Source of the DNA: Scleroderma bovista
Taxonomy: Eukaryota > Basidiomycota > Agaricomycetes > Boletales > Sclerodermataceae
Length of the DNA: 64,000 nt
Assembly: GCA_037178675.1 (NCBI GenBank)
Contig: JAYMGJ010000089.1
Location: 113,520 to 177,519 of the forward strand
Reading direction: 5' to 3'
The position numbers and the translations under genes are program-made. The notes beneath the pieces are model-generated. The model searched no databases. It had not been told where the DNA came from and was given only the letters and a program-made list of their open reading frames with translations. How positions within the stretch are numbered: position 1 is the first letter of the stretch; each line of letters starts with the position of its first letter. This document shows, piece after piece, positions 25,705 to 36,927 of the stretch.

Positions 25705-28316
25705 TCACCTGCCGTTCGCCGTGAATACCCCAGATTCATCCTGGATCTATGCATGGCATCAGGACCGTGTCCAATTCCCGTAGAATTGCCGAAAAGACTA
25801 CTCACCCATGGTCTATCTTCTCCAAGAACATACTTTCTTGGCGGGCGTTTGAAACACGACACCCTTTCAATCTCCTCCTCGCTATACAGTGGGAACAATA
25901 TCCCAAGTTCGTAATTCACGTTCTGTAAAGACGAATACCAGTCGCAAGTCACCTCATGGCAAAAGAAAATGGGGACAGGGCACCATACATTCAAGACTGG
26001 ATTGAACCCCGACCCTGACAATGTTCCCCAAGCAGACGGCGTGAAATTGTGCGAGCCGACATAAGCCCAGCCGAGCGGCTGCTTAGGTTGTGCGGCGTTT
26101 CCACCCCCAGTCTCGTTGTCCGTGTCCGTCTCAGTCTCACTGTCCGATATGGTAATGACTTCGACTTTGCTCTTGCCTTTCCCTGCTGAAGATGATGAAG
26201 GCGCCGCTGATGCCTTCGCAGGAGAGCCGAACAAATGCTGCTTTTGGCGGAAGGTTGCAATAATCATCTGGAGATGATGGTTTAGCCGGAGCGTACATAG
26301 GTCGCGCAAGAGCTGCAGACCTTGGTATGCATCAAGACTCTTCCGCCGACGCTATTCGAATCGTGGAAAAGTTCTCGAGGGAACTTTTCCCCCTGCCACT
26401 GATTGGTCCGACAGAACATTGTCCCGCCGCCCTGTTATTATGAAGAGAACCTAAGCACACCGGCCGAGTATCATGCACTGACATACAGGCTCGCCAAGCA
26501 CAGTTTGTCTCACAGTGCGTAAACTTGGGAACAAGATCTTCACTGGTGGCCATGGGAGTTTTGCCCTTCTCGCCTTGGGTTCGTCTAACCAGTCTTCAGC
26601 CGATTCACCGCGCGCGGAATAATGGAATTCGTTCAACCATTGTGTGGAGTAGGTCCCGATGGAGGAACCCTACAATTACAAGTCCAACAAGATATCAGAT
26701 GCGCCCAATTTGTGTGTGGTTGGTCATGAGTGCTTACCTGACACTCAATTAAAAGGTCTTTGGCAGACTTTCCGCTTCCTGTTCGAAGGCCAAGCTCTCG
26801 GACGGCTTTCATTAGTCTGGTGTGTCCGGACTGCACTACCGCAGACCAGCCCTCATGTTTCCCAGAAATAGAAGGAATCAGTTTGACTTTCACATTTGAC
26901 CAATCCCACTTCGACCGCAGGTCGTTGATGGTTTGCAAGGGGAGGTTAGGGTGCTAGGGAGTGTCCATGGAGCAATGCGGCCGGACAGACGGATGAGAAC
27001 GCACGTCATTAGCTAGCATATTGGCCAGCGCGGCACGGACATTTACAGCTCGCAGAACGTTCTGCATGATAGATGGAAAGTCGTCCAGAACCCCGTGATC
27101 ATGAGGAATGGGTGCTTCGCGAGGAGGAATGTCTTGAAGCCAGACAGCCTACAAACCGACGACTTACGTATTAGACTTGGCCTGCACTCTGGGATGCGAA
27201 AAGATACTTGCATTCTCTATGTCGCGCCAGTCATAATCTACAAGGTTTGCTGTGGAAATAACAACACGAAGCCGGCCAGTTTTGTAGAAGATCTGATAAA
27301 CGCGGGTCTAGAGATGTATGAAAGGTATGACGGCGAAACAATTTACCAGCATGAACTATACATCAATACGGAGTCATTTATTGTTGGCGTAATGAAACCA
27401 CACAGACTAGGTAAGTCATACCTTCATGTGCTGGCATCCTCTGCCATTACGCAAAAATGGCACGGTCATCACCCAGTTGGGGAGAATGTTCTTGATTTCG
27501 GCATTACCCAATGCACCCGGTTGGGTTGCCATGATGACGGGAGTGCGAGGGTCAAAGAACTCATATATCCAAGATACCGAGGTAGAATATGATGAAAGAA
27601 TCGCGAAAGAGATTTGCGAGTTCTTGAGAAATATTAGATCGTACCTTGCCCAGCCAAAGTGCAGATCGAGTGGCACAACTTACAGGACCAAGGATCTCCG
27701 AGAGTCGAAAAGTAGGCTTTCCATCTTGCCTCGGTTCAGAATGTAAATTTGCGGTGGGTCGAAGTTCGCCATCCCAGAAAACTTGGTCGACCACACTGGA
27801 AATCTTGGCATTGGACGCTTTGGCTTTCCCCTTATCCTCAAAGTTCGAACTGCTTGAACTTGACGAACTAATGGAAGGCATAGCAGATGCTCGCTCATCA
27901 GTACGCTCCAGATTAGTGGATAAATATTGCCTCTTATTTGGCAAAGAACTGGGTTTATCTTCGTGGTCTTCGCCACGGTATCGCTTTAGACGAGCCAAAC
28001 GCTCCCTTTCCAATTGCGCGCGATCAGAGAGGAAGGAGTTGGATGGGGTTGACGATCCACTCTGAAAGGTCGAAGACACCGAGGATGTGTTCTGCTCGAC
28101 TACAGCTTTGGTAGTTGGCTGTGTTGGTTCTGCAGGAGTAGTCGAGTCGGTTCTGGAGGCTTCCATAGCACGATGCAGATCTTGTTGAAAGCGCAGTTCG
28201 TCATCGTCGGAATCGCGACCGTAGTCATGAGGTTTTGAGGAGCTGGATTGGGGTTTCGGGTGGTCCATCAAACTCAAGGCAATCGCCCTGTGAAAGACAT
28301 GGTTCTTGAGAAACAT
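25705..28316 (-). CDS. TDP1: Tyrosyl-DNA phosphodiesterase 1
   Basis: Phospholipase-D superfamily repair enzyme that releases topoisomerase I peptides from DNA 3' ends. The N-terminus is disordered, with a UIM-like DDDELRFQQDLHRAMEASR near residue 40. First catalytic motif: GRGCQHMK/FML/IFYKTGRLRVVIS, with TANLVDYDWRDIEN. Middle: DDFPSIMQNVLRAVNVRAAL and HPNLPLQTINDLRSKWDW, SISGKHEGW. Second motif region: LGWAYVGSHNFTPSAWGTLSG and NVNYELGILFPL, RPPRKYVLGEDRPW, ending IQDESGVFTANGR with the stop at 25705. The first motif is split by introns 27356-27421 and 27293-27346 around a 9-nt exon (27347-27355, Phe-Met-Leu). A stretch at about 26100-26230 adds an acidic disordered insert (ITISDSETETDTDNETG). 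Start at 28316 or the next in-frame ATG at 28268. Confidence 0.9.
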
Positions 28317-29694
28317 GTGGATTTCTTGGCATTAGACCAAACCTTGCTAGATCATCATCATGGTCCATGGCAGGTGTAATGGCTCTCGCTCAAGTTTGCT
28401 TCGCTAGTTAACTGAGCGTGAAGTGAGTGAACAGAAGATAATCACGTGACACGCATCCAACCTGTAGACCCCTGAGTCCGAAAGTAAAACTAAAAGAATG
28501 GAACCGATCCATGCGAAGAAACACGATCAGCACCGATAAGTTTGGGGGAAAAAATATCTCCAGACAGTGAAGTGTCAGAATAGACCAAGAAGTCTTTTCC
28601 ATGCGGCGATCGGCGTCTATGTTGCAGCGTTGCGGTGGCGGCGAGCACTTGATCATTCCCGGGGGCATATGCTGTCCCTCTGGAACACAACTACAATGAT
28701 ATTTCGGGAGTAAAACAGGGCCACTGCTTGCGACACCAAGTGACTGAAGCTTAGATCTAAGGGCGAAGTATGCAGGTGGTTTGATCGGAGAGACACTGCC
28801 CAAGATTGTGTAGCTGCTCACTAGCTTGCCAGCAACAGGCGCCATATGATCGAGTCTGATACATTGCGCCGCAAGCTCGCTCCGCAGATAGTACGGCCTT
28901 GCCTAAATTGAATGTCATCATATCACACTGAGGGTCGGATCCCAGTACTTTATGTAAAGGCTTGGTCGTATAAACGATAGACTCTACTTCTTACTACTGG
29001 GATGCCGTTACCTTACTTCAGAACAGATGCCCTTCACCCGGGATGCTTCCTAAAACGAAGCCAGTGGTCAGTTGATACATTGCGTATCTGATATATACAT
29101 GGATCCGACTTGTGTCCTCTGCAGTGCTCGCGGCCGCCCCTTGACAGTCATATCTGTAAGGTCAAACGGCTACACAAGTCCGCCCCCCGCCAAAGACTGC
29201 ACAGGTGGTAGAGCCCACTTCACCAGCATAACAACACATATCTGGCAGGCACGAGCCCACAGCCCTGATGTCGCGAAAGCACTGCAAAGCACCCATTGAA
29301 TGATCCAATACCTACCATTCAAGGGGGATTCGAGGATCATATACCTGTTAATGGTGTAACAGGGGAGTACGGTTCCTGGTAATAATCACCGGACCGCCGC
29401 GGATGCATAGACGGCGAATTGACAATGCGCCGGGGTGCTTCGAAGAGAACGTCCATTCAACGGAAATGCTGGACGGTGTGGTCAATTTACATGGCCGGCC
29501 TGCTGCCGGCGCCTGGCACGGCACATTTGGACAAACCTCATTTGAGTGCTGTGGGAACAATAAGAATCAATGCGAGGTAGTAGTCAGTACTGCCTGTCAG
29601 GACAGCTGTGCGAAGCTATCCGACGACTCACAATCATTCATACCCACTCAGGTATGTCCAATGCACTGCACTCGGAGAATGGTAACAGACAGCC
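28317..29694. other. Gene-poor stretch after TDP1
   Basis: Start of the accessory zone. A minus-strand frame at 28845-28408 begins MAPVAGKLVSSYTILG. That opening faintly resembles small mitochondrial F1Fo-ATPase subunits, but nothing downstream supports it, even after trying introns. Plus-strand frames at 29072-29299 and 29403-29780 show no domain. The end of the stretch overlaps the conserved promoter of the secreted repeat peptide. Confidence 0.3.
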
Positions 29695-29702
29695 TATATA
29701 TT
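29695..29702 (+). promoter_or_regulatory. TATA box of secreted repeat peptide 1
   Basis: TATATATT, 181 bp upstream of the ATG at 29876, within the block TGCACTGC...CCTATATA. The paralogous gene at 43676 has TATATAAT 184 bp upstream, preceded by the same TGCACTGC block and followed by similar CAACA/TTCTTC sequence. Conservation of both motif and spacing supports function. Confidence 0.5.
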
Positions 29703-29875
29703 GTCCCACCTATCGACCCTTCCCAACAAACCCAACACTTCTTCCGACCCCTTGCATCCTCCACAAGCTCTAACTTGTGATCCAGGCTTAATAAATTTCA
29801 GTTAATTACCAACAACACTCGTAAGTCCAGCATTCGACACGCGCCTTGTGCATTAACTCATGCATCCAACAGAGC

Positions 29876-30221
29876 ATGAAGCTGTCTTTGAATTCCATAT
29901 TTCTCGTTACATTATCGACCTTTATCTTGATATTAACCTTGCTAGCAGAGAATGGTACTGTTTCATAAAACTTGCTGACGCGATGCTGACATCCGTAAAG
30001 CATCTGCAGCGCCTACTATGGGTGGATTGAATGTGCATGCTGAAAGACAGGGGCTTCCTGGAGTTACCAAGGCTGAAAGGCAGTGGCCGCCTGGGACTAC
30101 CAAAGCCGAAAGACAGGGGTCTCCTGGGGTTACCAAAGTCGAAAGACAGGGGTCTCCTGGAGTTACTGAACAGGAATCACCGCCCTGGGATGGTGTTAGC
30201 AATACGCCCCGTTACGCCTAG
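29876..30221 (+). CDS. Small secreted protein with four tandem 11-residue repeats
   Basis: Two exons (29876-29954 and 30001-30221) around a 46-nt GT-AG intron in phase 1 give 99 residues. The N-terminus is a strong signal peptide: MKLSLNS then IFLVTLSTFILILTLLA, followed by Ala-Ser-Ala-Ala. The mature part is four tandem units: AERQGLPGVTK, AERQWPPGTTK, AERQGSPGVTK and VERQGSPGVTE, then a short tail ending NTPRYA. No Cys. The repeat has a PG turn and a Lys-Ala/Val-Glu-Arg junction; no KR dibasic site is present. A paralog at 43676 shares the signal peptide layout, intron position, partly the intron sequence, the post-signal ASA and HAERQG. I do not recognise a family. Possible roles (processed peptide, wall protein, effector) are speculation. 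Confidence 0.65.
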
Positions 30222-30690
30222 TATGGAAACGAAGTACTCTTTTCTCCTAAGGTCCTTCGGCTTCTTGGACGCCATACCTAGAAGAAACTAGTTTATTGTA
30301 GCACAAACGCATACTCTACGCTCACACCTAATGATGGAGTCCTATACGTACATAGATATAGACGAACTCGTGCGCAGGGCAGATTTCTTGGATATGCTGA
30401 GAACTGGGTGCGTCGACAAGGGTCACTCGGCCGAGTATTTCAGGGAGAGTATTATTTTGAGACTTTCACAACGATGTTCGGGCATCAGAGCAAGCGCAGC
30501 TGGTTGGCCTTCTATACAACTCGACTCCCGGACATCTGAGTCAGCTCGGGCAGTCTAGTGATCAGTGTTGGAGTAGTATGGTTTCGCAAACTCAATGACT
30601 GAACTTACCACTCTGGAGCGTCTATCGATCTGGCGAGGTATTTACACTGCTATTTGATAGCGCGATCAATGAACAAGTTTGCAACAGGTA
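30222..30690. other. Intergenic between secreted repeat peptide 1 and foldback palindrome
   Basis: No gene supported. A plus-strand frame 30331-30558 has no domain. The stretch runs directly into the left arm of the palindrome at 30691. Confidence 0.35.
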
Positions 30691-31225
30691 TTCACCGCAA
30701 CATCGTACAGCGTTGCCCGACTCGACCAGAATACTATGGCTAAAGTTCATTCCAATGCAGCCCTGCTCGATCTCGTCATCAGAGGACCAGTGTGAGCCAG
30801 AAGGGTCCGAGTCAGAATCAGGGCTAGGGACCATCAGAGCTTGGATACACATGCAGAAGGCTCTGCGGTGCTTGTTGGGCCTTGGGCGCTCCGGGCATCG
30901 ATGGGAATGCATTGCTAGCGGTTTTGGAATGGCACCGGCTTTCGCCGAAATTGTTGCGGACGGCTGAGATTCAATTCTCCTCAGCACTGTATGGACACCA
31001 CTGAATCGATGCCCTCGACAACCGGAGCGCCCAAGGCCCAACAAGCAGCGCAGAGCCTTCTGCATGTGTATCCAAGCTCTGGTGGATCCTAGCCCTGATT
31101 CTGACTCGGACCCTTCTGGCTCACACTGGTCCTCTGATGACGAGATCGAGCAGGGCTGCATTGGAATGAACTTTAGCCATAGTATTCTGGTCGAGTCGGG
31201 CGACGCTGTACGATGTCACGGTGAA
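30691..31225. repeat. Foldback palindrome: two 204-bp inverted arms, 127-bp spacer
   Basis: The left arm 30691-30894 and right arm 31022-31225 are near-perfect reverse complements with only a few mismatches, separated by 30895-31021. Because of the symmetry, both strands encode the same peptide (for example MQPCSISSSEDQCEPEGSES), so neither frame is evidence of a gene. The RNA or single strand could form a long hairpin. Possible origins are a foldback-type transposable element or an inverted duplication of part of an older sequence. No target-site duplication is obvious. Confidence 0.85.
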
Positions 31226-31975
31226 CGAAAGTCCGACTACTATGTATTGCGAAAGCGAAAACCAAATCCCCCCCTAAGTAACTTAAGTAAATACATTCCA
31301 TCACCGCGAGGACTACGAGTCATTGTCGAAATGTACAATTGCAGGAGGGTTTAACTCAGTTGTCGGAGTTGTCAAGTACTTCATCGTGAATATGCTAGCA
31401 GTATGTGTTTTGCATTTACTCAACTGCCTGAAAATAACCACAGGGATACCTATCGCGGAGAAGACCTTATATCAGTCTCATGTGAGCAGCCATAAACTCT
31501 CTGATTTCCTTGTTGGATAGTTCTTCTCAACCAGGTGACATATGGGTGACGTGCATGGATCAGGAAGTGATACGGAATCATCGTCACAATTTGGTGCGTG
31601 GTTTGTTATCGATGAACACGCATAGGTGTCATTGGCACCAGAACAGGAATTCTGATAAGCACAGAACGTTTTACAGAGTCCCTTTCTCAACCACTTTGTC
31701 CTCGGACCATGAACACGGCGTTCAGAAAAGCGCCAGCCCGCCTCAAAATGTTTCTTTCTCCAAACATGTGAGTAGAATACGGGCCCCGGGCCTGCCTGTA
31801 ATGGTAGATCAACACCAGAACAATGGCCTGCCGCGAGGCACGGTATATTGCGTCTGTCGTGATCGATGGGTAGAAATGAGGTTCTCAACGTGTGCTTGGT
31901 GATATTGATTTCGCGCATGTTCTGGAGTATAAATGACGATGCAGATGGTAGATCACCTTACTCATAAGAGCCATC
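31226..31975. other. Upstream region of the DM9-vWA gene
   Basis: No supported gene. A minus-strand frame 31478-31918 is Cys-containing but has no recognisable domain or splice signals. The last few hundred bases should contain the promoter of the gene starting at 31976. Confidence 0.35.
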
Positions 31976-34900
31976 ATGCACATCGCTCAGCTTTCATCCA
32001 GAAATCTTGGAAGGAGCACATCTCCCCTCAGTGCCCCACTTTCATCGCCTAAACCCTTTGCTTCCGACCAGCGTCAGAGGGCGTTGTCCAGCTATGGCAG
32101 GCTTGGCACTCCGAATTCCAGTCGTCCGAAGCAAAAGGACGAATGGCTCAAGACTGCGCAAGAGAGCACAGAGCATTTTAAAACACACGGTTCCCCAGTT
32201 CCCATCGTTTGGGTAGGTAGATGGGCATGTTCGGATTCTTGTGCCGACTTTGTGTGCTAGGTCCTTACGGAGGGCAACCATATTCCTCCCAATGCAGTCC
32301 CATTCAGTGAGGATGCTAGCGGCCCGTTGTACATTGCTCGTGCACTTATAGAGGTACACGTTTTCTCTTCTAAATATGCATGTTCGTCATTAACTTCTGC
32401 ATCGTAGGGACACCTTTGTGAGCATCACTTATGATCTGGTACTGTCCAGTGACCGTCTAAGCGCAACAGACCTCGGAAAAGCCGGATCACAGTTCAAGGG
32501 AGGTGTGTTCACATACGCTGGAAGGGAAATCACTGTAGGTACCCAGCATGTGCTTGTCTTAGCTGGGCTTTCCAACATCTTGATAGGTGCCGAAATACGA
32601 AATTCTTGTGTGCGCCTCTCTGCTGCGCTGGGGCTTCGCGCCCCTGGAAGCAAACGGTGTTCTTCACAAAGGAACCGTGGTTCTGGCTCAGCAACACCGA
32701 CTACAGCACTCCAACGTTCACGTGGAGTCCTTTAATACAAATCTTCGTCCCACTGATATTCTACGCTATGTCCCTGACGAACGGCCTGTTGATGTTGTTA
32801 AAAAGCTAACGTGCGTATTCCTACTCTGACGCATATGAGTGACAACGTATTCTGCACGACACAGGGAAGTCAAGACAGTCGTTCTAATGGATGATTCTAT
32901 CTCGGTGTGTCCATTTGTTTACTAGGGACATCCTTACATTTACCACTGAGCTAGATGACGGACGGTAATCTCTGGACACAAGCCATGGTAGCCCTCGGAG
33001 GCGTAGTTGACATTGCCAACCGTCATGGTCCCAGGGGGGTCGACCTACATTTCATGCACCAAGAGGGATTTGCCGAAAACATGCACGTGAGTACCATCTG
33101 TGACATCGTTCTGTTTGTCGGGATTTTACTGACACGTCCCGGTATCAGTCCAGAGATGACGTTGTAAGGCTGTTCGGAGAGGTCCAGCCTGATGGTAGGT
33201 GTTATTTTTCCGTGCTACAACTCTCATGTTGCTCACCCCAGTCAGGCGACGACACTCCAACGGGCGCGAAACTCGCCCAGCTCATCGAACACTACCTCCC
33301 TTTACTCGAGACAAGGGCATCCACGCATGAACCAATAATTGTCATTGTGATCACGGATGGTGCAGCGAGTACGTGTGGTTTTCCAAGCAATGCTCGTCCA
33401 CTATTGACCATTACATAAGCCGACTATGACGTACTTGTGCAATCCATCGTTGACGCAGCGCGCCGTTTGGAGCGTAGTGGTGTGAAGGAAGATACGTTTG
33501 GAATTCAATTTGTACAGATTGGCACGGATGTGGCCGCGGCAGAGTCACTTCGTGCCCTAGATTTTGACCTCGAGGCCACATACAAGATCAGGGTATGTGT
33601 CGTCAGACCTGTGGGTGTACAATTAATCTTGTTTTAATCTTGTTATCAGGACATCGTGGCTGCTACTCCCTTCAATCCTGGTCAGGGCGTATTCGATACG
33701 GAGTACATGCTCAAGATCCTCTTTGGCAGCATTTGTCAAGAAACTGTTAGTACCCCGAGCTACAGGACCCAGCCATCGATGGCGTCTCCACGACCAGTGT
33801 TTGTACAAAGTCCTCTCAGGAGTTTGACGCCGACTCTGTCTGAGAAGACGCTTGTGTCAAGGATGGGTAGTCCGTCCTTGACCCCAATGACTCCAAAACG
33901 TGGATTTACTTCCCTTATTCAGCCACCGAGGCAAGGTCTACAGCACAATCACCCACTCCGTTCCAGTGGTAGTTCACAGTATGTTTCCAGCAGCTCTCAG
34001 AGAGAAACTGTGATAAATACGCTGGTGTAAGTACGTCGTTCCTGCTCCATGCCAGTGCTTAATGGAAATGACACTTAGAAAAATCAAGACCGTTGTCTTG
34101 GTCGATGACTCAATGTCGGTGTGTACATCATACAGTTCCATTGTCATGGACACTACTAAATAATCTTGGCTAGATGACTGAAGGGAACCTGTGGCCCCAG
34201 GCTAGAGAGGCTCTCGGGGGCATTGTCGATCTTGCTAATAGTCGTGGCATTAGAGGCATCGACTTGCATTTTATGCACCAAGAAGAGTATTTTGGCAATA
34301 TGCGGGTGGGGACCCTGAAACTGTTTTAGTGGATCAACCTTAACTGATACAGTGATGCCAGTCGAGATACGATATTGCGAATCTGTTCGACCAGGTTCAG
34401 CCCCTGGGTACGTGATCATGTCCAAGTCTAGTACTCTTTGTGATTGTCCCTATTAGGCAAAGACACTCCGACTGGCGCAAAGCTTGCAGAACTTATCGAA
34501 CATTATTTGCCCTTTGTCGAATCCAGAGATTCCACGCATGAGCCGATCACTATAATTGTAATCACAGATGGCGAAGCGTGTACGTCCACGTGTCAGGATC
34601 CACTTGCATGCTCACCCTCTTGACCGGTCGTTAGCCGATTATGATATTCTTGTCCAGTGTATTGTTGACACAGCTCGTCGTCTTGAACGCGCTGGTGTCA
34701 AAGAAGATAGGTTTGGCATTCAATTCGTACAGATTGGTACGGACCCAGCTGCAGCACAAGCGCTCCGTGCGCTAGATGACGATCTCGAGAGCACCTACAA
34801 TGTTAGGGTATGTTACACCCTTGCCTTGGCGTATGGAGGGAGTGACGTCACCCCTAGGATATTGTGGAATTTACTCCATTCGACCCTGATCAAGGTGTAT

Positions 34901-36153
34901 TTGACACTGAATACATGCTTAAGATTCTCTTCGGAAGTATTCGCAGGACTCTCAGCAACGCCCCTAGTCATCAACACCAATATTCATTATCGCCGAAGAT
35001 GGGACCGGTGCAAAATGTTCTGTCTGGGAAAACGTCTCTCATCTCGACTTCGAGCATCCGGCCCCGCTACAACATCCAAGATCACCTCAGAGAACCTGCT
35101 GTAAAAGTACTTTCGTATGTTCCCTGCTTAGATAAATGGAAGCGTCTTGATCACCGCAATTTGAAGAGCAACCAAGACAGTTTTTCTGGTCGATGAGTCA
35201 CTTTTGGTATGTGCACCGCGTGCTTCTTCCACGGCTCTGTCTCAGCTCAAATATAGGTAACAGAAGGGAATCTTTTGGGGAACCTTTTCTTCGAAGCTAG
35301 AGAAGCTATTGCCGGCATTGTTGAACTTTCCAACAGCCGGGGACTCAGGGGAGTTGACCTCCATATGCTACATCAATGCGAATATGCAGAAAACATGCTC
35401 GTGAGCTGACCTCGCTGCCGTACTCCTGGCATAAGTAACATTTCGATATCAGTCCGTAGATGATCTTACAAACATGTTCGCCAAAGTTCAGGCCAATGGT
35501 ATGTAGTGATCTTCGATTTCGAGCCCCTCATCTTGAAGGTCTGGCAGGCACAGATACTCCGACAGGGACAAGACTTGCTCAGCTCCTTGACCACTATTTA
35601 CCCTTAATCGAGTGCCAGGAGTCCACGCATGCACCCGTAACCATCACTGTGGTGTCGGGCTGTGCTCCGAGTATGTAGCATTCCTTGGGATTTAATGTCT
35701 GGATCCCTCACACATTTTTATTGATAATGTAGCCGACCCCGATGTCCTTGTAAAGTGCATCGTCGCCGCAGCCCAACGTCTCGACAACAGCGGTGTGCGG
35801 TCAGATATGTTTGGCATTCAATTCATCCAGATGGGTACGGAGGCAGCTACGAAGAGCACACTTCGTCTCTTGGGTGACAATTTTGCGACCAGGCACAACA
35901 TCAGGGTATGCTAACTAACCCCGTACTGCACTCAGCCCGCTGAACTTCGGTCCAGGATATCGTGGCTACCACCTCGTTCAACCCCGCTCAAGGCACATTC
36001 GACTCTGGGTTCATGATCAGGCTCCTCCTTGGAGGCATTTGGAAACTTTTTGAAACCAATCAAGCACCCCACACCCCTTCCATCCGCGTTGCAACACCGA
36101 CAAGTTCAGTGAGGGGATTGAACGTTTCCCTGCGAAACTTGCCAAGGTTCTGA
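31976..36153 (+). CDS. DM9/DUF3421 domain fused to three tandem vWA domains
   Basis: Multidomain protein spliced from some 25 short exons. After a Ser/Pro-rich start (MHIAQLSSRNLGRS) comes a DM9-type segment: VLTEGNHIPPNAVPFSEDAS, GPLYIARALIEG, LGKAGSQFKGGVFTYAGRE and KYEILVC, using a 10-nt exon at 32408-32417. Three vWA units follow, starting near 32870, 34080 and 35170. Each runs DDSxS, EGNLW-like, GIVDLAN, GVDLHFMHQE, DTPTGAKLAQLIEHYLP, ITDG, FGIQFVQIGT and FDTEYMLKILFGSI, with introns at matching places. Units 1 and 2 keep the MIDAS motifs (VLMDDSISM, VLVDDSMSM; VITDGAA, VITDGEA). Unit 3 has DESLLV and VVSGCAP, so its metal site looks lost. Ser/Pro linkers separate units. No signal peptide, so it is probably cytosolic. 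Function unknown. It could instead be split into several genes, but no start or stop separates the units. Confidence 0.75.
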
Positions 36154-36640
36154 TATAAGCACTTTGATCGATCTATACTGTTCAACCTCTGAGTGTAATG
36201 TGTCGGGACGTCTCTTCTCCTCTTCGACCAATGGATTGTAGCTGTACTTGTACTACCACAATGACGTTTCCACTGCAGCCGCAAGCCATTATACAGCAAA
36301 AAATTTGTAGATTGAAGAATGAAAGGAGGAATCATAATTGCGATGTCAAATTTTACGACCCTCGGACTCGTTTACCAACATATCCTCAGTACAGCCACCA
36401 AACAGTCACTCAACGAGCCCAAGTAGTCGAGTCGAAGTTACATTAGCAACGAAGCTCAAGGCACAAAAACCAGCTATTGATCCGATATGCAACAGAGGCT
36501 ATCCCGACTTCTGCCGCCCCATAAGACATCCAGGAATGTCATCATGTACTTTTGCCCACGCCAAACATGACATTGCCGTGAACAGTCAGTTTCTGCATGT
36601 GCATCATTTTCTGCGTAAGGAGTTAAGGTTGGACATAGCA
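36154..36640. other. Intergenic, 3' flank of DM9-vWA gene
   Basis: No gene recognised; a plus-strand frame at 36338-36703 lacks domain or splice evidence. Confidence 0.35.
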
Positions 36641-36815
36641 GACGGAATTATCTGCAGGAGTCGAGAGTCCCCTGGGCCAAAGTGTGATACAAGACAGATG
36701 TGACCTGACTAGTGAGGTAGTTGGCGAAGGAGCCTGATCATGAGATATCATAGTAACGAGCTCATCGTCGACCTGCCTCTCCGAAGGACGAGTGTCGGTA
36801 CTTAGAACGATTCAA
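36641..36815. repeat. Dispersed repeat, copy 1
   Basis: Similar in order and sequence to 63455-63625. Shared blocks include CCTGACT(A/G)GTGAGGTAG, GTTGGCGAAG, GAT(C)..TGAGATATCATA, TAGCTCGT/ACGAGCTC and a GAGTGTC block. Just upstream lie GAGTCGAGAGTCCCC here and GGTTGAAAGTCCC in copy 2, which loosely resemble a pol III B box. The pair may be a SINE-like or MITE-like family. Copies differ by several small indels. Confidence 0.5.
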
Positions 36816-36927
36816 ACGTTTGGATTTTCAGGGATTTCCGAGCATATAGTAGCAAACAACAAATAACAACAACAACACAAAAACCTCAGACTAATCGTAC
36901 ATTTCCGAGACAATCACATATGGACTT

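Noticed and set aside
28408..28845. Possible small mitochondrial ATP synthase subunit (MAPVAGKLVSSYTILG)
   Set aside because: Only the first 16 residues resemble such proteins; no splice choice restores a family-like continuation.
30622..31161. Long open frames on both strands encoding Ser/Glu-rich peptides
   Set aside because: They are mirror images produced by the palindrome; neither has a domain or splice signals.
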